Assembly: GCF_947495995.1 (NCBI RefSeq)
Contig: NZ_CANMAX010000002.1
Span: 496,001 to 560,000, forward strand
Origin: an uncultured Tenacibaculum sp.
GTDB lineage: Bacteria; Bacteroidota; Bacteroidia; Flavobacteriales; Flavobacteriaceae
Direction of reading: 5' to 3'
Length of the DNA stretch: 64,000 nucleotides
The notes beneath the pieces are model-generated. The model did no database searches. It was not told the DNA's origin and worked only from the letters and a program-made list of their open reading frames with translations. The translations under genes were made by a program, and so were the position numbers. Positions 25,109-33,303 of this stretch are shown piece by piece; within the stretch, counting starts at the first letter, position 1, and every line of letters begins with the position of its first letter.

Positions 25109-25144
25109 CAAATATTGAATCGTATTGCGCATCGTTTTTGCGTA
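25109..25144 (-). promoter_or_regulatory. Promoter with TACGCA-N7-TGCGCA operator, array 2
   Basis: Minus strand TACGCA-AAAACGA-TGCGCA (25126-25144), 13 nt, TTTG (25109-25112). It should drive the array 2 RNA, the 594-residue protein and the exonuclease. Confidence 0.72.
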
Positions 25145-25151
25145 GTAAAAA

Positions 25152-25469
25152 TTATTTCTGTTTATTTTCATAAATTTTATCTCTACGATCAATTTCTGCT
25201 AATGGACTTCCTTTAAAAACATCAATATTTACAAAACCATTTACTTCTGTAATTAAAGATTCTGTAGGCTTTATGGCTCCTTTTCTAGCATTACCATAAT
25301 CTCCTGTTAGCTTCTTTGTTGCAGGATTTACGTCTTCCCATAATTTGTCGGGTTTACCATTATAAATCGGTTCAACAAAATAAGTTACACCAGTAACTTT
25401 AGATTGTACCATAAATCTTCCCGTGGAATCTGTGTTCTGTAAAAATCTGTGTAATACTTCCTTTCTCAT
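25152..25469 (-). CDS. Conserved hypothetical protein, 105 aa
   Basis: A small soluble protein (MRKEVLHRFLQNTDSTGRF ... IDVFKGSPLAEIDRRDKIYE). The pattern SKVTGVTYFVEPIYNGKPDKLWEDVNPATKKLTGDYG has the look of a complete small domain, but I do not recognise it. It stops 8 bp before the array 2 operator and lies 27 bp after the stop of the TPR-like gene. Confidence 0.65.
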   Translation of the reverse strand: MRKEVLHRFLQNTDSTGRFMVQSKVTGVTYFVEPIYNGKPDKLWEDVNPATKKLTGDYGNARKGAIKPTESLITEVNGFVNIDVFKGSPLAEIDRRDKIYENKQK

Positions 25470-25496
25470 TTCTTTCTCTTTTTAAATTCAATTCAA

Positions 25497-26048
25497 TTAT
25501 TTCTTTTTCTTTCCCTTTTTTGATTTAGTTCCCTTCTTATTCTCTTTTTCTTTATTTTTCTTCTTTTTCCGCGGAACTTTATCTTTAATTCTATCTTTAT
25601 GCTGATTTATCGTGTACATATAGCTATCGTTATACGTATGAACTTTTGCCTCTTTTAAAAAGTCTAATGCTTTTTCATAATTTCTTTTTTGTTCATATAA
25701 TCTGGCTTTACCCACATATAGAACAGCTTTATCTGATCCTTTAATTTTTAAAGCAAAATCTATTAACTTTTCTGCTTCATCTAAATCTTCATTCCATAGT
25801 AACACGTTTACATAATGTGGATAAATATGGAATGCATTAATATCTTCAGCTAAAGCTTCAGCAAAGTAACTTTTCGCCTTTTCATAGTCATACAAATTTT
25901 CTGCATAAATGCGCCCTAGTAAACCTAACACCATTGTGTTTTTCTCGTCATAAGCTAAGGCATAGGTTAAAGCTTCCATAGCTTCTTCTAAATCATATGG
26001 ATATGCATCTAATGCTTTAAATATGTAGTTATTAGTTAGTGTTTTCAT
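25497..26048 (-). CDS. TPR-like protein with Lys-rich tail
   Basis: A 183-residue protein. Residues 1-150 form about four tetratricopeptide-like helical pairs (ALAYDEKNTMVLGLLGRIYAE; AKSYFAEALAEDINAF; AEKLIDFALKIKGSDKAVLYVGKARLYEQ; ALDFLKEAKVHTYND). The last 30 residues are almost all Lys, Glu and Asn, a likely nucleic-acid-binding tail. Function unknown; it lies within the PrfH-RtcB gene group. Confidence 0.75.
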   Translation of the reverse strand: MKTLTNNYIFKALDAYPYDLEEAMEALTYALAYDEKNTMVLGLLGRIYAENLYDYEKAKSYFAEALAEDINAFHIYPHYVNVLLWNEDLDEAEKLIDFALKIKGSDKAVLYVGKARLYEQKRNYEKALDFLKEAKVHTYNDSYMYTINQHKDRIKDKVPRKKKKNKEKENKKGTKSKKGKKKK

Positions 26049-26065
26049 GTTGTTTCAATTTTGTT

Positions 26066-26166
26066 GTCATTGCGAGTAAAACAAAGTAATCTGTTACTTT
26101 ATAGACTAAATTCATTGTGAAATAAACAGATTGCTTCTTTTTCTTCACTTTGTATATCGTAATGAC
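26066..26166. repeat. Palindromic intergenic repeat (GTCATTGCGA family)
   Basis: Begins GTCATTGCGAGTAAAACAAA and ends CTTTGTATATCGTAATGAC, with inner arms AGTAATCTGTTAC and ACAGATTGCTTC. It fills the gap between the prfH and TPR-like genes. Confidence 0.65.
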
Positions 26167-26170
26167 GATT

Positions 26171-26866
26171 TTAATTCAACTCTCTACGCAAATCATTCTT
26201 TAATTGATTACGTTTTGATTTATAATTTTTCTTTTTCTGTTTTTGAATTTTAAAATCTGTTCCAGTAAATATTTGTACTGGATTTCCTCTTTCTATATTC
26301 AAATGATTTTCCCATTCTTGTTGTACCGATTGCTGTAATTGTTCGATATTATTTGCTACCACACGCTCTTTTAATCGCTGTATTGCTATCTTTTTATTTT
26401 GATGCTGTGATCTACTTTCTGATACTAATACTTGAATTCCTGTTGGAATATGTTTTGCTCTAATCGCAGAACTTACTTTATTTACATGTTGTCCTCCAGG
26501 ACCAGAACTTCGTATGGCTTGAAATGCTATTTGCTTTTCATCTACAGTAATTTTGTTTTTCATTTTTAATTCAAAACAACCGATAAACCAGTTTTTACGT
26601 TTGTGATGTTTTCTGAATGTTGATGTGCCAATCCATTGAATAGTGCCTAACCATTCTTTTAAAAATGAAGTCAAGCTTTTACCTTCAATTTGAATCGTAA
26701 CCGATTGAACAGTTCCATTTTCGTTCCCATTTTCTTTTTGAAGAATCGTATAATCAAACTTATTTTCTTCTAATTTTTTCAGGAACGTTTTTAATATTTT
26801 AGCAACTACCCAAGTACATTCTGCAGGACCACGACCTGCGGTAAATTGAATTGTTTTTGTTTCCAT
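26171..26866 (-). CDS. prfH: Peptide chain release factor homologue PrfH
   Basis: A 231-residue class I release factor relative lacking the stop-codon-reading domain. The GGQ peptidyl-hydrolysis motif is at residues 124-126 (SSGPGGQHVNK). The C-terminal basic tail is typical of PrfH. Known PrfH proteins act with RtcB2-type ligases to rescue and repair ribosomes cut in the 16S rRNA decoding region. rtcB is 1.3 kb upstream on the same strand, which supports that role here. The start gives METKTIQFTAGRGP, as in relatives. Confidence 0.93.
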   Translation of the reverse strand: METKTIQFTAGRGPAECTWVVAKILKTFLKKLEENKFDYTILQKENGNENGTVQSVTIQIEGKSLTSFLKEWLGTIQWIGTSTFRKHHKRKNWFIGCFELKMKNKITVDEKQIAFQAIRSSGPGGQHVNKVSSAIRAKHIPTGIQVLVSESRSQHQNKKIAIQRLKERVVANNIEQLQQSVQQEWENHLNIERGNPVQIFTGTDFKIQKQKKKNYKSKRNQLKNDLRRELN

Positions 26867-26888
26867 GTTATTTTCCTAAGCCAAAAGA

Positions 26889-27431
26889 CTAGGGCATTTT
26901 TGATAACAATGGATTGCCTATTGGATTTTTTCCTTCTGATACTAATTTTACTGCGGTTTTTACTGCCCAACATTTATCACTTGAATGAATGTTTGAATAA
27001 AAACTTAATAACGTTTCTGGCTGAACTACTTTCCAACCATTAACTTCAGTTGTTGCTATGGCTTTAGATTCAAAGAAATCGATTGTAATTCTAACTTCTC
27101 TTCCTGTTGGTAACCACTCTATTTTTTCGTATCGTCTAAAATTCTCTTGGCTAGGCATATGATCGTAACGAGTCCAAACTTTTTCAAATCCTTCATCTAA
27201 TAAAATTTGCATTACAATTCCTACATTTTTAGGATTCACAAAAATGTCTATATCCTTATGATCATGTGCATGCTTGTATTCCTTATGATTCATTTCTGAC
27301 ATAAAATGCCAGGCCCAACCTCCAGAAATAACAATCCATTGTTTTAATTTTTCTAATATTTTTAAGCCTAATTCTATACGGTAATCAGGCCATAATTCTC
27401 CGTATCTTTTTGTGTTATGTTGTGCTCCCAT
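26889..27431 (-). CDS. Nucleotidyltransferase-fold protein
   Basis: A 180-residue protein with the GG...DxD signature of polymerase-beta-like nucleotidyltransferases: VISGGWAWHF (about 33-42) and HDHKDIDIFV (about 55-64), then a third acidic strand VRITIDFFE. Substrate unknown. It lies between prfH (22 bp) and a zinc-ribbon gene, in the same direction as rtcB, so it is a likely part of the RNA-end-handling set. Confidence 0.8.
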   Translation of the reverse strand: MGAQHNTKRYGELWPDYRIELGLKILEKLKQWIVISGGWAWHFMSEMNHKEYKHAHDHKDIDIFVNPKNVGIVMQILLDEGFEKVWTRYDHMPSQENFRRYEKIEWLPTGREVRITIDFFESKAIATTEVNGWKVVQPETLLSFYSNIHSSDKCWAVKTAVKLVSEGKNPIGNPLLSKMP

Positions 27432-27490
27432 AGTTTTATTTTTTTATGTTGTTGTTATTCTTTTTCCTTTGATTTATAAAAAAACTAGTT

Positions 27491-27949
27491 TTATAAACTT
27501 TTTATTACTCCTTCTATTTCTTTTGCTTTTTTTGACAAATGTGTTAAGCTTTCATTTCGTTTTTTAATTTCGACTTGATTATAGATTTCTTCTTTAAGCA
27601 AAGATTGATAGCACTGTTCGTATTGACTTTTGTTTTTTTCTAAATAAACTTTTAATTCATCTAACTCTTTAGGTATATATCCCGGTCCAGAACATCCACA
27701 AGAATGATAGCTAATTCCCAAATCTGAAAGAACTTTTAAAACTTTCCATTTTTGTTTTTGAAATTTTTTTGGCACCTCACAATCTTTACCTACATTAACC
27801 ATAAGTTGACCACATTGAGGGCAATTAAATTCCTTACTCTTTGCTTTTTTATTTTCAGTTATATCAATTAACAATCTTCTTTTAAATCCTTTTTTACAAT
27901 TAAAACAAGCGTAATGAGATTTATAACTATAAGCTGAATATCTACACAT
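27491..27949 (-). CDS. Zinc-ribbon protein
   Basis: About 152 residues from ATG 27949 (MCRYSAYSYKSHYACFNC). Two CxxC knuckles (CFNC, CPQC) form one zinc ribbon, and a CGCSGPGYIPKEL segment plus a coiled-coil tail follow. A longer frame to 28063 exists, but its first part lies in the palindromic repeat 27968-28073, so the shorter start is preferred. Function not recognised; context suggests RNA or ribosome binding. Confidence 0.72.
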   Translation of the reverse strand: MCRYSAYSYKSHYACFNCKKGFKRRLLIDITENKKAKSKEFNCPQCGQLMVNVGKDCEVPKKFQKQKWKVLKVLSDLGISYHSCGCSGPGYIPKELDELKVYLEKNKSQYEQCYQSLLKEEIYNQVEIKKRNESLTHLSKKAKEIEGVIKSL

Positions 27950-27967
27950 GATTTCTTTCTTTTTTAT

Positions 27968-28073
27968 GTCATTGCGAGTTTCTCCTGAATTATATAGAAG
28001 GAAACGAAGCAATCTGTTAATCGAGGAACAGATTACTTCTTCGTTCCACTTTGTTACACTCATCGTAATGACG
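27968..28073. repeat. Palindromic intergenic repeat (GTCATTGCGA family)
   Basis: Begins GTCATTGCGAGTTTCTCCTG and ends ACACTCATCGTAATGACG, with AAGCAATCTG and CAGATTACTTC arms. The 130 bp from here to rtcB show no further feature. Confidence 0.65.
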
Positions 28074-28202
28074 ATTTATGTTTTATAAATAGTTCTCGAC
28101 TTACTTTGTAAGCTATCTACATTCAAAATCTCTTTTGAATTTGATAATGCTCGAACTGACAGTTTTTAATTGTTTTTTGATTAATGAATAATGATAATTG
28201 TA

Positions 28203-29594
28203 TTACTTATCCATTCGTACAATTTTCGGTGTAAAAGTTCCTACAACTTCTACCAATTCTTGTTGATTTGCCATTACTTTCTTTATGTTTTTATATGCCA
28301 TTGGCGCTTCATCAATTCCACCTCCAATTAAACTCACTTGATTCATGTTCAGTTGATGCTTAATGTCACTTTTGGTGAACTTCTCTTTACATTTTCTTCT
28401 AGAATGCTTTCTCCCTGCTCCATGTGATGCAGATTGTAAACTTTCTTCATTACCTAAACCTCGAACAATGTATCCTGGTGCTGTCATAGATCCAGGAATT
28501 ACCCCTAATTCTCCTTTACTGGCAGGAGTTGCTCCTTTTCTATGTACAATTCGTTCTACTCCGTTTACTTGTTCTTTCCAAGCAAAATTGTGATGATTTT
28601 CAACCATTGCCAACGGTTTTACACCTAGTAATTTTGCTACTCGTTTGTGAATATTATCATGACAAGCTTTTGCATAATCACCTGCTAAATTCATAGCTAA
28701 CCAATATTCTTGTCCGTCATGTGTATTTAAATCTAACCAAGCTAAATGCTGAACATTTTTTGGTAACGGACATTGTTTACTCGCTAAATAGGTATAATGC
28801 TTTGCTATATTAGCTCCTAAAGCTCTCGATCCACTGTGAGATAATAATCCCACATATTCACCAACAGGTAAATCAAACTCGTTTTTTTCATCAGTTATCG
28901 TTACAATTCCGAACTCTACAAAGTGATTTCCACTTCCTGAAGTTCCCAATTGTCTAAATGCCTTTGTTTTTAAGCGCCTTACTAATGGAATATCTCGAAA
29001 CTCACTACGTTCAAATATTTCATGATCTTGTTTTTTATCATGTGTTTCATACATTCCAAACTTTGTATGCTCTTTTAAAATATTCTCCATTTGATGTTGC
29101 TTTCCTTTGATATAAGAAGCTTTCATTGGATAAATACTTAAAGCCATTCTACAACCGATATCTAATCCCACACCATATGGAATTACTGCATTCTCTGTAG
29201 CTAAAACTCCGCCAATGGGCAAACCGTATCCCGAATGTGCATCTGGCATTAATGCTCCTTGCACTGCTATTGGTAATTTTAAAGCATCGTATAATTGATA
29301 CTTTGCTTGATCATCAATTTCGTTTTCTCCATAAATTGAAAATGGAGCTCTTGTATTTCGTAATTGATGCATTCTAACTTCTACTGGTTTTGTTAAACCT
29401 TCTGCAACTTTCCCCCAAATCGCATTTCCCTGATATTTTTCTGGATGAAGCAACACGTCTTTTGCTTCTTCTAAAATGCGCTCTTTCTTTTCCTTTTTTC
29501 TGTATCGGTTAATTTGCCCTAAGGCGATGTTTATGCTATTGTTTTGTGGAAATCCTAAATTGATTAGGTCTTTTCCTTTTAATCTCTTTCCCAT
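28203..29594 (-). CDS. rtcB: RNA-splicing ligase RtcB (RtcB2-type)
   Basis: A 463-residue RtcB ligase. The metal site is visible in MPDAHSGYGLPIGG (116-129), GLDIGC (Asp145, Cys148) and GSGNHFVEFG (220-229). The guanylated His is expected at His391 in SHGAGRKHSR. It joins 2',3'-cyclic phosphate or 3'-phosphate ends to 5'-OH ends using GTP and Mn2+. It overlaps the upstream gene by 16 bp and shares the neighbourhood with prfH. Substrates may include cut 16S rRNA (by PrfH pairing) and the abnormal tRNAs (inference). Confidence 0.95.
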   Translation of the reverse strand: MGKRLKGKDLINLGFPQNNSINIALGQINRYRKKEKKERILEEAKDVLLHPEKYQGNAIWGKVAEGLTKPVEVRMHQLRNTRAPFSIYGENEIDDQAKYQLYDALKLPIAVQGALMPDAHSGYGLPIGGVLATENAVIPYGVGLDIGCRMALSIYPMKASYIKGKQHQMENILKEHTKFGMYETHDKKQDHEIFERSEFRDIPLVRRLKTKAFRQLGTSGSGNHFVEFGIVTITDEKNEFDLPVGEYVGLLSHSGSRALGANIAKHYTYLASKQCPLPKNVQHLAWLDLNTHDGQEYWLAMNLAGDYAKACHDNIHKRVAKLLGVKPLAMVENHHNFAWKEQVNGVERIVHRKGATPASKGELGVIPGSMTAPGYIVRGLGNEESLQSASHGAGRKHSRRKCKEKFTKSDIKHQLNMNQVSLIGGGIDEAPMAYKNIKKVMANQQELVEVVGTFTPKIVRMDK

Positions 29595-30274
29595 GTTACT
29601 TTCCCATTTAAAATTGCTGCTATAGGATAGTTTTGTAAAGCTTTTAATTGTTTTTTAGCCTTAAGTTTATCCTTTGTAAAATCTTGGGTTGTCCAATAAT
29701 CTTTTCGATTCCAACCACAAAATTTTGCGTTTGCTTTGTAGTATCCGTTTCTTAACAACTTGTTATCAAGTAAAGCATCTTCACTTTCTAACGCTGGATC
29801 AATTCTTTTAGAATGCGTTATATAAGCTCTCGTGTATTTTATACGATAGGCGCTTTTAGGAATTCGTACATAAAATCTTTTTCTAAGCTTTTTATCTTCT
29901 GTTCTGTACGAATACACAGTGCACATCTTTTGTGCTTTATAACTTAATCTGTTGAATTGACGTTTACTGATTGTTGGAAAATCTTTATAGATCAGATATT
30001 TTGAAATTTGATCAAACCATTGTTGATCTGCTTCTTCTTTGGTTCTACCCCAAAATTTCTTCTCTATTACATCGTATAATTCAAGAATCTCTTTCTTGTT
30101 TTTATATCGATCTACGTTTTGAGTTATAACAATCTCTTTAAACCAACCATGTCGAATTGGTTTTTCAAGTTTTATATAACCTAAACTTTGTTTTTGTTTC
30201 CAAATTTGACGTTGTTTTTTCCAGATACCACGAACCTCTTTAAGCCTTTTCGACTTTTTATGTTCTGGTTTCAA
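29579..30274 (-). CDS. Conserved protein A, paralogue pair, coupled to rtcB
   Basis: A 231-residue basic protein of unknown family, homologous over its length to the one at 31029-31703 (shared GYIKLEKPIRHGWFKEIVIT-like, GRTKEEADQQWFDQISKYLI-like and YRIKYTRAYITH-like blocks). Its high Lys/Arg content and conserved aromatic residues suggest RNA or ribosome binding. It overlaps the rtcB start by 16 bp, so the two are co-translated. Confidence 0.75.
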   Translation of the reverse strand: MKPEHKKSKRLKEVRGIWKKQRQIWKQKQSLGYIKLEKPIRHGWFKEIVITQNVDRYKNKKEILELYDVIEKKFWGRTKEEADQQWFDQISKYLIYKDFPTISKRQFNRLSYKAQKMCTVYSYRTEDKKLRKRFYVRIPKSAYRIKYTRAYITHSKRIDPALESEDALLDNKLLRNGYYKANAKFCGWNRKDYWTTQDFTKDKLKAKKQLKALQNYPIAAILNGKVTWERD

Positions 30275-30345
30275 TTATTTTCCTATTAAACGTTGCTCTG
30301 TTTGTTTCGGAAATGGTAATAAACTAAACGGAATTGTGTAGTATT

Positions 30346-30376
30346 AAAAATCCGAAACTTTGTTTTGGGCTTCGGA
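30346..30376 (-). terminator. Terminator of small-ORF cassette 2b
   Basis: Minus strand TCCGAA/TTCGGA stem with a 14-nt loop and an ATTTTT tail, 19 bp after the stop of the 27-residue ORF. Confidence 0.65.
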
Positions 30377-30394
30377 CTTTAAACATATTGTATA

Positions 30395-30478
30395 CTATTT
30401 ATGAATGAAGTCACGAAGCTGTTGTGCATAAGAACCTAGTTCTCTTGTTACACCGATGTCTTTTCTTAAATTGAACAT
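30395..30478 (-). CDS. Tiny protein of cassette 2b (27 aa)
   Basis: A 27-codon ORF starting MFNLRKDIGVTRELGSY. It has a promoter at 30600-30630 and a terminator just after it, matching the layout of 20062-20193 and 40947-41051. The leader is long (about 115 nt). No family is recognised. Confidence 0.45.
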   Translation of the reverse strand: MFNLRKDIGVTRELGSYAQQLRDFIHK

Positions 30479-30599
30479 TTTACTTCGTTTTTTATGTGTT
30501 AAATTTTAACTCCTTTTTTTATTTTATATCAGTTAGACTCCCCTAACCATTATAATAAAGTTATTAAAACGATATTTTGTTTTTGCTTTAATTGCGATG

Positions 30600-30630
30600 C
30601 AAAGATGTGAGGCTTTTTTTTATTACGCAA
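30600..30630 (-). promoter_or_regulatory. Bacteroidetes-type promoter, cassette 2b
   Basis: Minus strand TTG (30630-30628), 20 nt, CATCTTTG (30607-30600). Equivalent to the promoters at 20328 and 41088. Confidence 0.65.
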
Positions 30631-30681
30631 GAAAAAAATGAATTTATTTTACTGAAAGTCAATCACTTAAAACAAATCAAG

Positions 30682-30712
30682 AGAATAAAAATCCTGTCCG
30701 AATTTCTTCAGA
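30682..30712 (-). ncRNA. Conserved GAAA hairpin + CAGGATTTTTATT element, copy 2
   Basis: Minus strand TCTGAA-GAAA-TTCGGA then CAGGATTTTTATTC. The stem differs from copy 1 at several positions but stays paired. Confidence 0.6.
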
Positions 30713-30781
30713 TAATTAATCTATTGTAATTGAGTTATGTAGTACTATTGACTCTTTTTTCAAAGGGCTACATTTTTTTCA

Positions 30782-30823
30782 TAAAAAAAGCGTCCAAATT
30801 TTACAACTTGGACGCTTTTAAGT
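30782..30823 (-). terminator. Terminator of small-ORF cassette 2a
   Basis: AGCGTCCAA/TTGGACGCT, 9 bp, with a 10-nt loop, A7 on the left and T4 on the right. Same stem as copies at 20551 and 41301. Confidence 0.85.
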
Positions 30824-30842
30824 GATTTTATACTACAATAAC

Positions 30843-30905
30843 CTATTTGTAACTCCATAAAAATCGCTTTTGAGCGTCCGATATGTGATTAAATTGCATT
30901 AGCAT
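30843..30905 (-). CDS. Tiny protein of cassette 2a (20 aa)
   Basis: A 20-codon ORF (MLMQFNHISDAQKRFLWSYK) with a CATATTTG box at 30944-30951 and the cassette terminator after it. It may start at the second Met. Coding status is uncertain because of length. Confidence 0.35.
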   Translation of the reverse strand: MLMQFNHISDAQKRFLWSYK

Positions 30906-31028
30906 AGGTTATATTTTGTTTTTTGCGTTAATAAATATGTCAGCAAATATGACAATTTTATTTGATTTAAGGACTTAGATTGATTTAAAATTAAATTCAA
31001 ACAAGTAGAAATCGATAAAATAAAGCCT

Positions 31029-31703
31029 TTAACAAGCTTCATTCATTAAGTATTTGATTCCTTTACTTTTTAAATCTCTGACTTTTCTCTTACCTTCTTG
31101 CCTACTTTCTCTATAACTAGGCCAATCATCGTAAGTTAACCAAGGAAATAATTTTCTTTCTGTTTCGTAATATCCTTTACTTTTTAACTTTTGATTTAAA
31201 AAAGCGATTTGTTTATCTAATTGCGGATCTACATTTCGAGTATGAGTTACATAAGCTCTTGTGAATTTTATTTTATAAGCTCCTTTAGGTATTTTAACAT
31301 AAAAACGAGTTCTTAAGTTTTTTCTTTCAGTGTAATATTGAAAAGGAATGCATAATTTTTTAGCTTCGTTACTCAACCTGTTGTATTGTTTTTTATTAAT
31401 CGTAGGAACTTCTTTATTGATTAAATATTTAGAAATCTGAAATCTCCATTTTCGTTCTGCTTCTTCCTTAGTTTTAGCCCAAACTTTTTTCTCTACTAAT
31501 CTGTATACTTCTTCTATATGCTCTTTATTAGCATATTTATCTACATTAGTAGTTATAATTAGCTCTTTAAACCAACCATGTCGATAAGGTTTATCTAACT
31601 TTATTAATTTTAACTCAGATCTTTTTTCATATAGTACATCAAGTTGTCTATATATTTTACGAACTTCTTTCTCTCTTAATGCTTTATGATTTTTAGGTTT
31701 CAT
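31029..31703 (-). CDS. Conserved protein B, paralogue of the rtcB-coupled protein
   Basis: A 224-residue basic protein homologous to 29579-30274 (KLIKLDKPYRHGWFKELIIT, AKTKEEAERKWRFQISKYLI, YKIKFTRAYVTH). Family not recognised. It stands alone between the ABC cassette and small-ORF cassette 2. The duplication around rtcB suggests specialised versions of one function. Confidence 0.72.
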   Translation of the reverse strand: MKPKNHKALREKEVRKIYRQLDVLYEKRSELKLIKLDKPYRHGWFKELIITTNVDKYANKEHIEEVYRLVEKKVWAKTKEEAERKWRFQISKYLINKEVPTINKKQYNRLSNEAKKLCIPFQYYTERKNLRTRFYVKIPKGAYKIKFTRAYVTHTRNVDPQLDKQIAFLNQKLKSKGYYETERKLFPWLTYDDWPSYRESRQEGKRKVRDLKSKGIKYLMNEAC

Positions 31704-31782
31704 AGTAATTTATTTTTCAATACAATTTCTTTTCAATCGAAGAACAAATATGCTACTTTCTTTTTAAATTAAATTTCAAAAA

Positions 31783-32520
31783 CTATTTAGTAGTAATATA
31801 TTGTTTAATTACATAGCGCATTGGATTAGATTTTGATACTTTTAGAACTATGGAATCACCTATCTTTCTTTCTCCAACGTACTTATTTATTCTGGTAATA
31901 TCTTTAAAAGATTTACCATCACATTCAAACTTGTAATATAAACGTTGATAATAACCTCCATGTCTGGCATGAGACCAATTAGTTTGATAAATATGTGCTT
32001 TAACTATTTCAGTATCCTGGCCGATAAACTTATAATCGCCTGTGTATATAAGATTTCCTATGTAAATAAAAAAAGGAAATAATGCAATTACTATAAAAGC
32101 TTTAATCCACTTCTTTTTTCGTTCTATTTTCTCAGTTTGCGTGTAGTTTTGTTTCCAAATACGATACTTTTCATTACTCGAAATTTCTTTTTTTAGAGTT
32201 TTACTTTCAAAAAACTCTTCAGTATCATTTAAATTTTTCTCTAAGAAGTTATCTAAATATCCATAGAAAGAATCCACAGAAGCAATTTGAAATTCTGAAA
32301 AAGTAACTTTGTTATTATCTAAATATTCAACAAGAATTGTGTCGTTTTTCTTTTTTAGTACAATGGTTTTACGCTGATCCACATAGCTTAAAATATAAAC
32401 GAAAACATGAAATACTCTTGTATATTTAATCTTCTCAATAATAGAAACTATTTCTTCTTTAGAATCTACTTCTATAGTTTCATCTTTAAATTCATAAAGT
32501 AAACGGACTAATACTCTCAC
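31783..32520 (-). CDS. Membrane protein with cytosolic N domain
   Basis: A 245-residue protein. Residues 1-145 are soluble and charged; one or two membrane segments follow (AFIVIALFPFFIYIGNLIY, about 145-163). The C-terminal 80 residues form a small beta domain (VKAHIYQTNWSHARHGGYYQRLYYKFECDGK) resembling DUF3592-type extracytoplasmic domains. It overlaps the upstream gene by 4 bp (ATGA). Part of the ABC cassette. Confidence 0.65.
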   Translation of the reverse strand: MRVLVRLLYEFKDETIEVDSKEEIVSIIEKIKYTRVFHVFVYILSYVDQRKTIVLKKKNDTILVEYLDNNKVTFSEFQIASVDSFYGYLDNFLEKNLNDTEEFFESKTLKKEISSNEKYRIWKQNYTQTEKIERKKKWIKAFIVIALFPFFIYIGNLIYTGDYKFIGQDTEIVKAHIYQTNWSHARHGGYYQRLYYKFECDGKSFKDITRINKYVGERKIGDSIVLKVSKSNPMRYVIKQYITTK

Positions 32521-33281
32521 GAAAATAGTTTGTGTAAAAATTTTAAAAATTTAGATCTGTTGTCTTTTGATACTTCTTTCTTAATTTGGGCTTTTTTCAT
32601 AGTAACCGTTTCATATACAGCTTCAATATATTCAAATTCACCCATGTCTGGTTGTACTAAATCTGCACCTCCTTTATGTGGAGATTGCACATAATATTCT
32701 GGAGGCTTAGGAAGTTGTTTTTCACATTCTTTGGAACATAAATTAGCCAACATTGGAATAATATCTGTTCCTACTTTGGCGGTAATCCACATTTGATTCG
32801 TTTCTTCATAACTCATCTGTTTATTACAAACACTACATTTTAAAGTATCACCATGATATCGAATAGGGTTATGATTTAATCTAGGAAATCCCATACGGTT
32901 TTTGTAATTCCCATAAAGAGTTCTTGTGCTAATACGACTGTCTTTTAGATTTTTGCATTTAGATATTTCAAATGGAAACCAATGTAAATCATAAGATGCA
33001 TAAGGATCAAAAGATTCAAGTGATTGCATCTCTCCTATTTCTGGTGGAATTCGCTTTAAATTACTACCATATAAATCAATTTTCTTTACGTTTTTAAGCT
33101 TAGCTATAGACTCAGGTAAAGTATAAATTTGAGAGAACAATTCATTACCAAGAGCTTCTCTTGGTGAAAACTCTTCTGTGTTACTTTCTGCAAGTTTATC
33201 TACATATTCACATAACTTTTTCCAAGCAATAGAAGTTCTATCTTGAACATTATTAGGTATTTTAGAAATCCTTTTATTCAT
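32517..33281 (-). CDS. Leucine-rich-repeat protein with zinc ribbon
   Basis: A 254-residue protein. Residues 45-105 are LRR-like (LPESIAKLKNVKKIDLYGSNLKRIPPEIGEMQSLESF). A zinc ribbon follows (CSVCNKQ at about 149-155 and CSKEC at about 182-186). Its function is unknown. It is translationally coupled to the membrane protein gene downstream and lies 22 bp after the large membrane protein gene. Confidence 0.65.
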   Translation of the reverse strand: MNKRISKIPNNVQDRTSIAWKKLCEYVDKLAESNTEEFSPREALGNELFSQIYTLPESIAKLKNVKKIDLYGSNLKRIPPEIGEMQSLESFDPYASYDLHWFPFEISKCKNLKDSRISTRTLYGNYKNRMGFPRLNHNPIRYHGDTLKCSVCNKQMSYEETNQMWITAKVGTDIIPMLANLCSKECEKQLPKPPEYYVQSPHKGGADLVQPDMGEFEYIEAVYETVTMKKAQIKKEVSKDNRSKFLKFLHKLFS

Positions 33282-33303
33282 TAAATTTCAACTTAATTAA
33301 AAC

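Noticed and set aside
24962..25192. 76-residue leftward ORF
   Set aside because: It starts inside the 105-residue gene and runs through the promoter, operator and leader hairpin of array 2; Lys-rich low complexity.
27950..28063. N-terminal extension of the zinc-ribbon protein
   Set aside because: The extra 38 codons lie in an intergenic palindromic repeat; the ATG at 27949 gives a compact zinc-ribbon protein.
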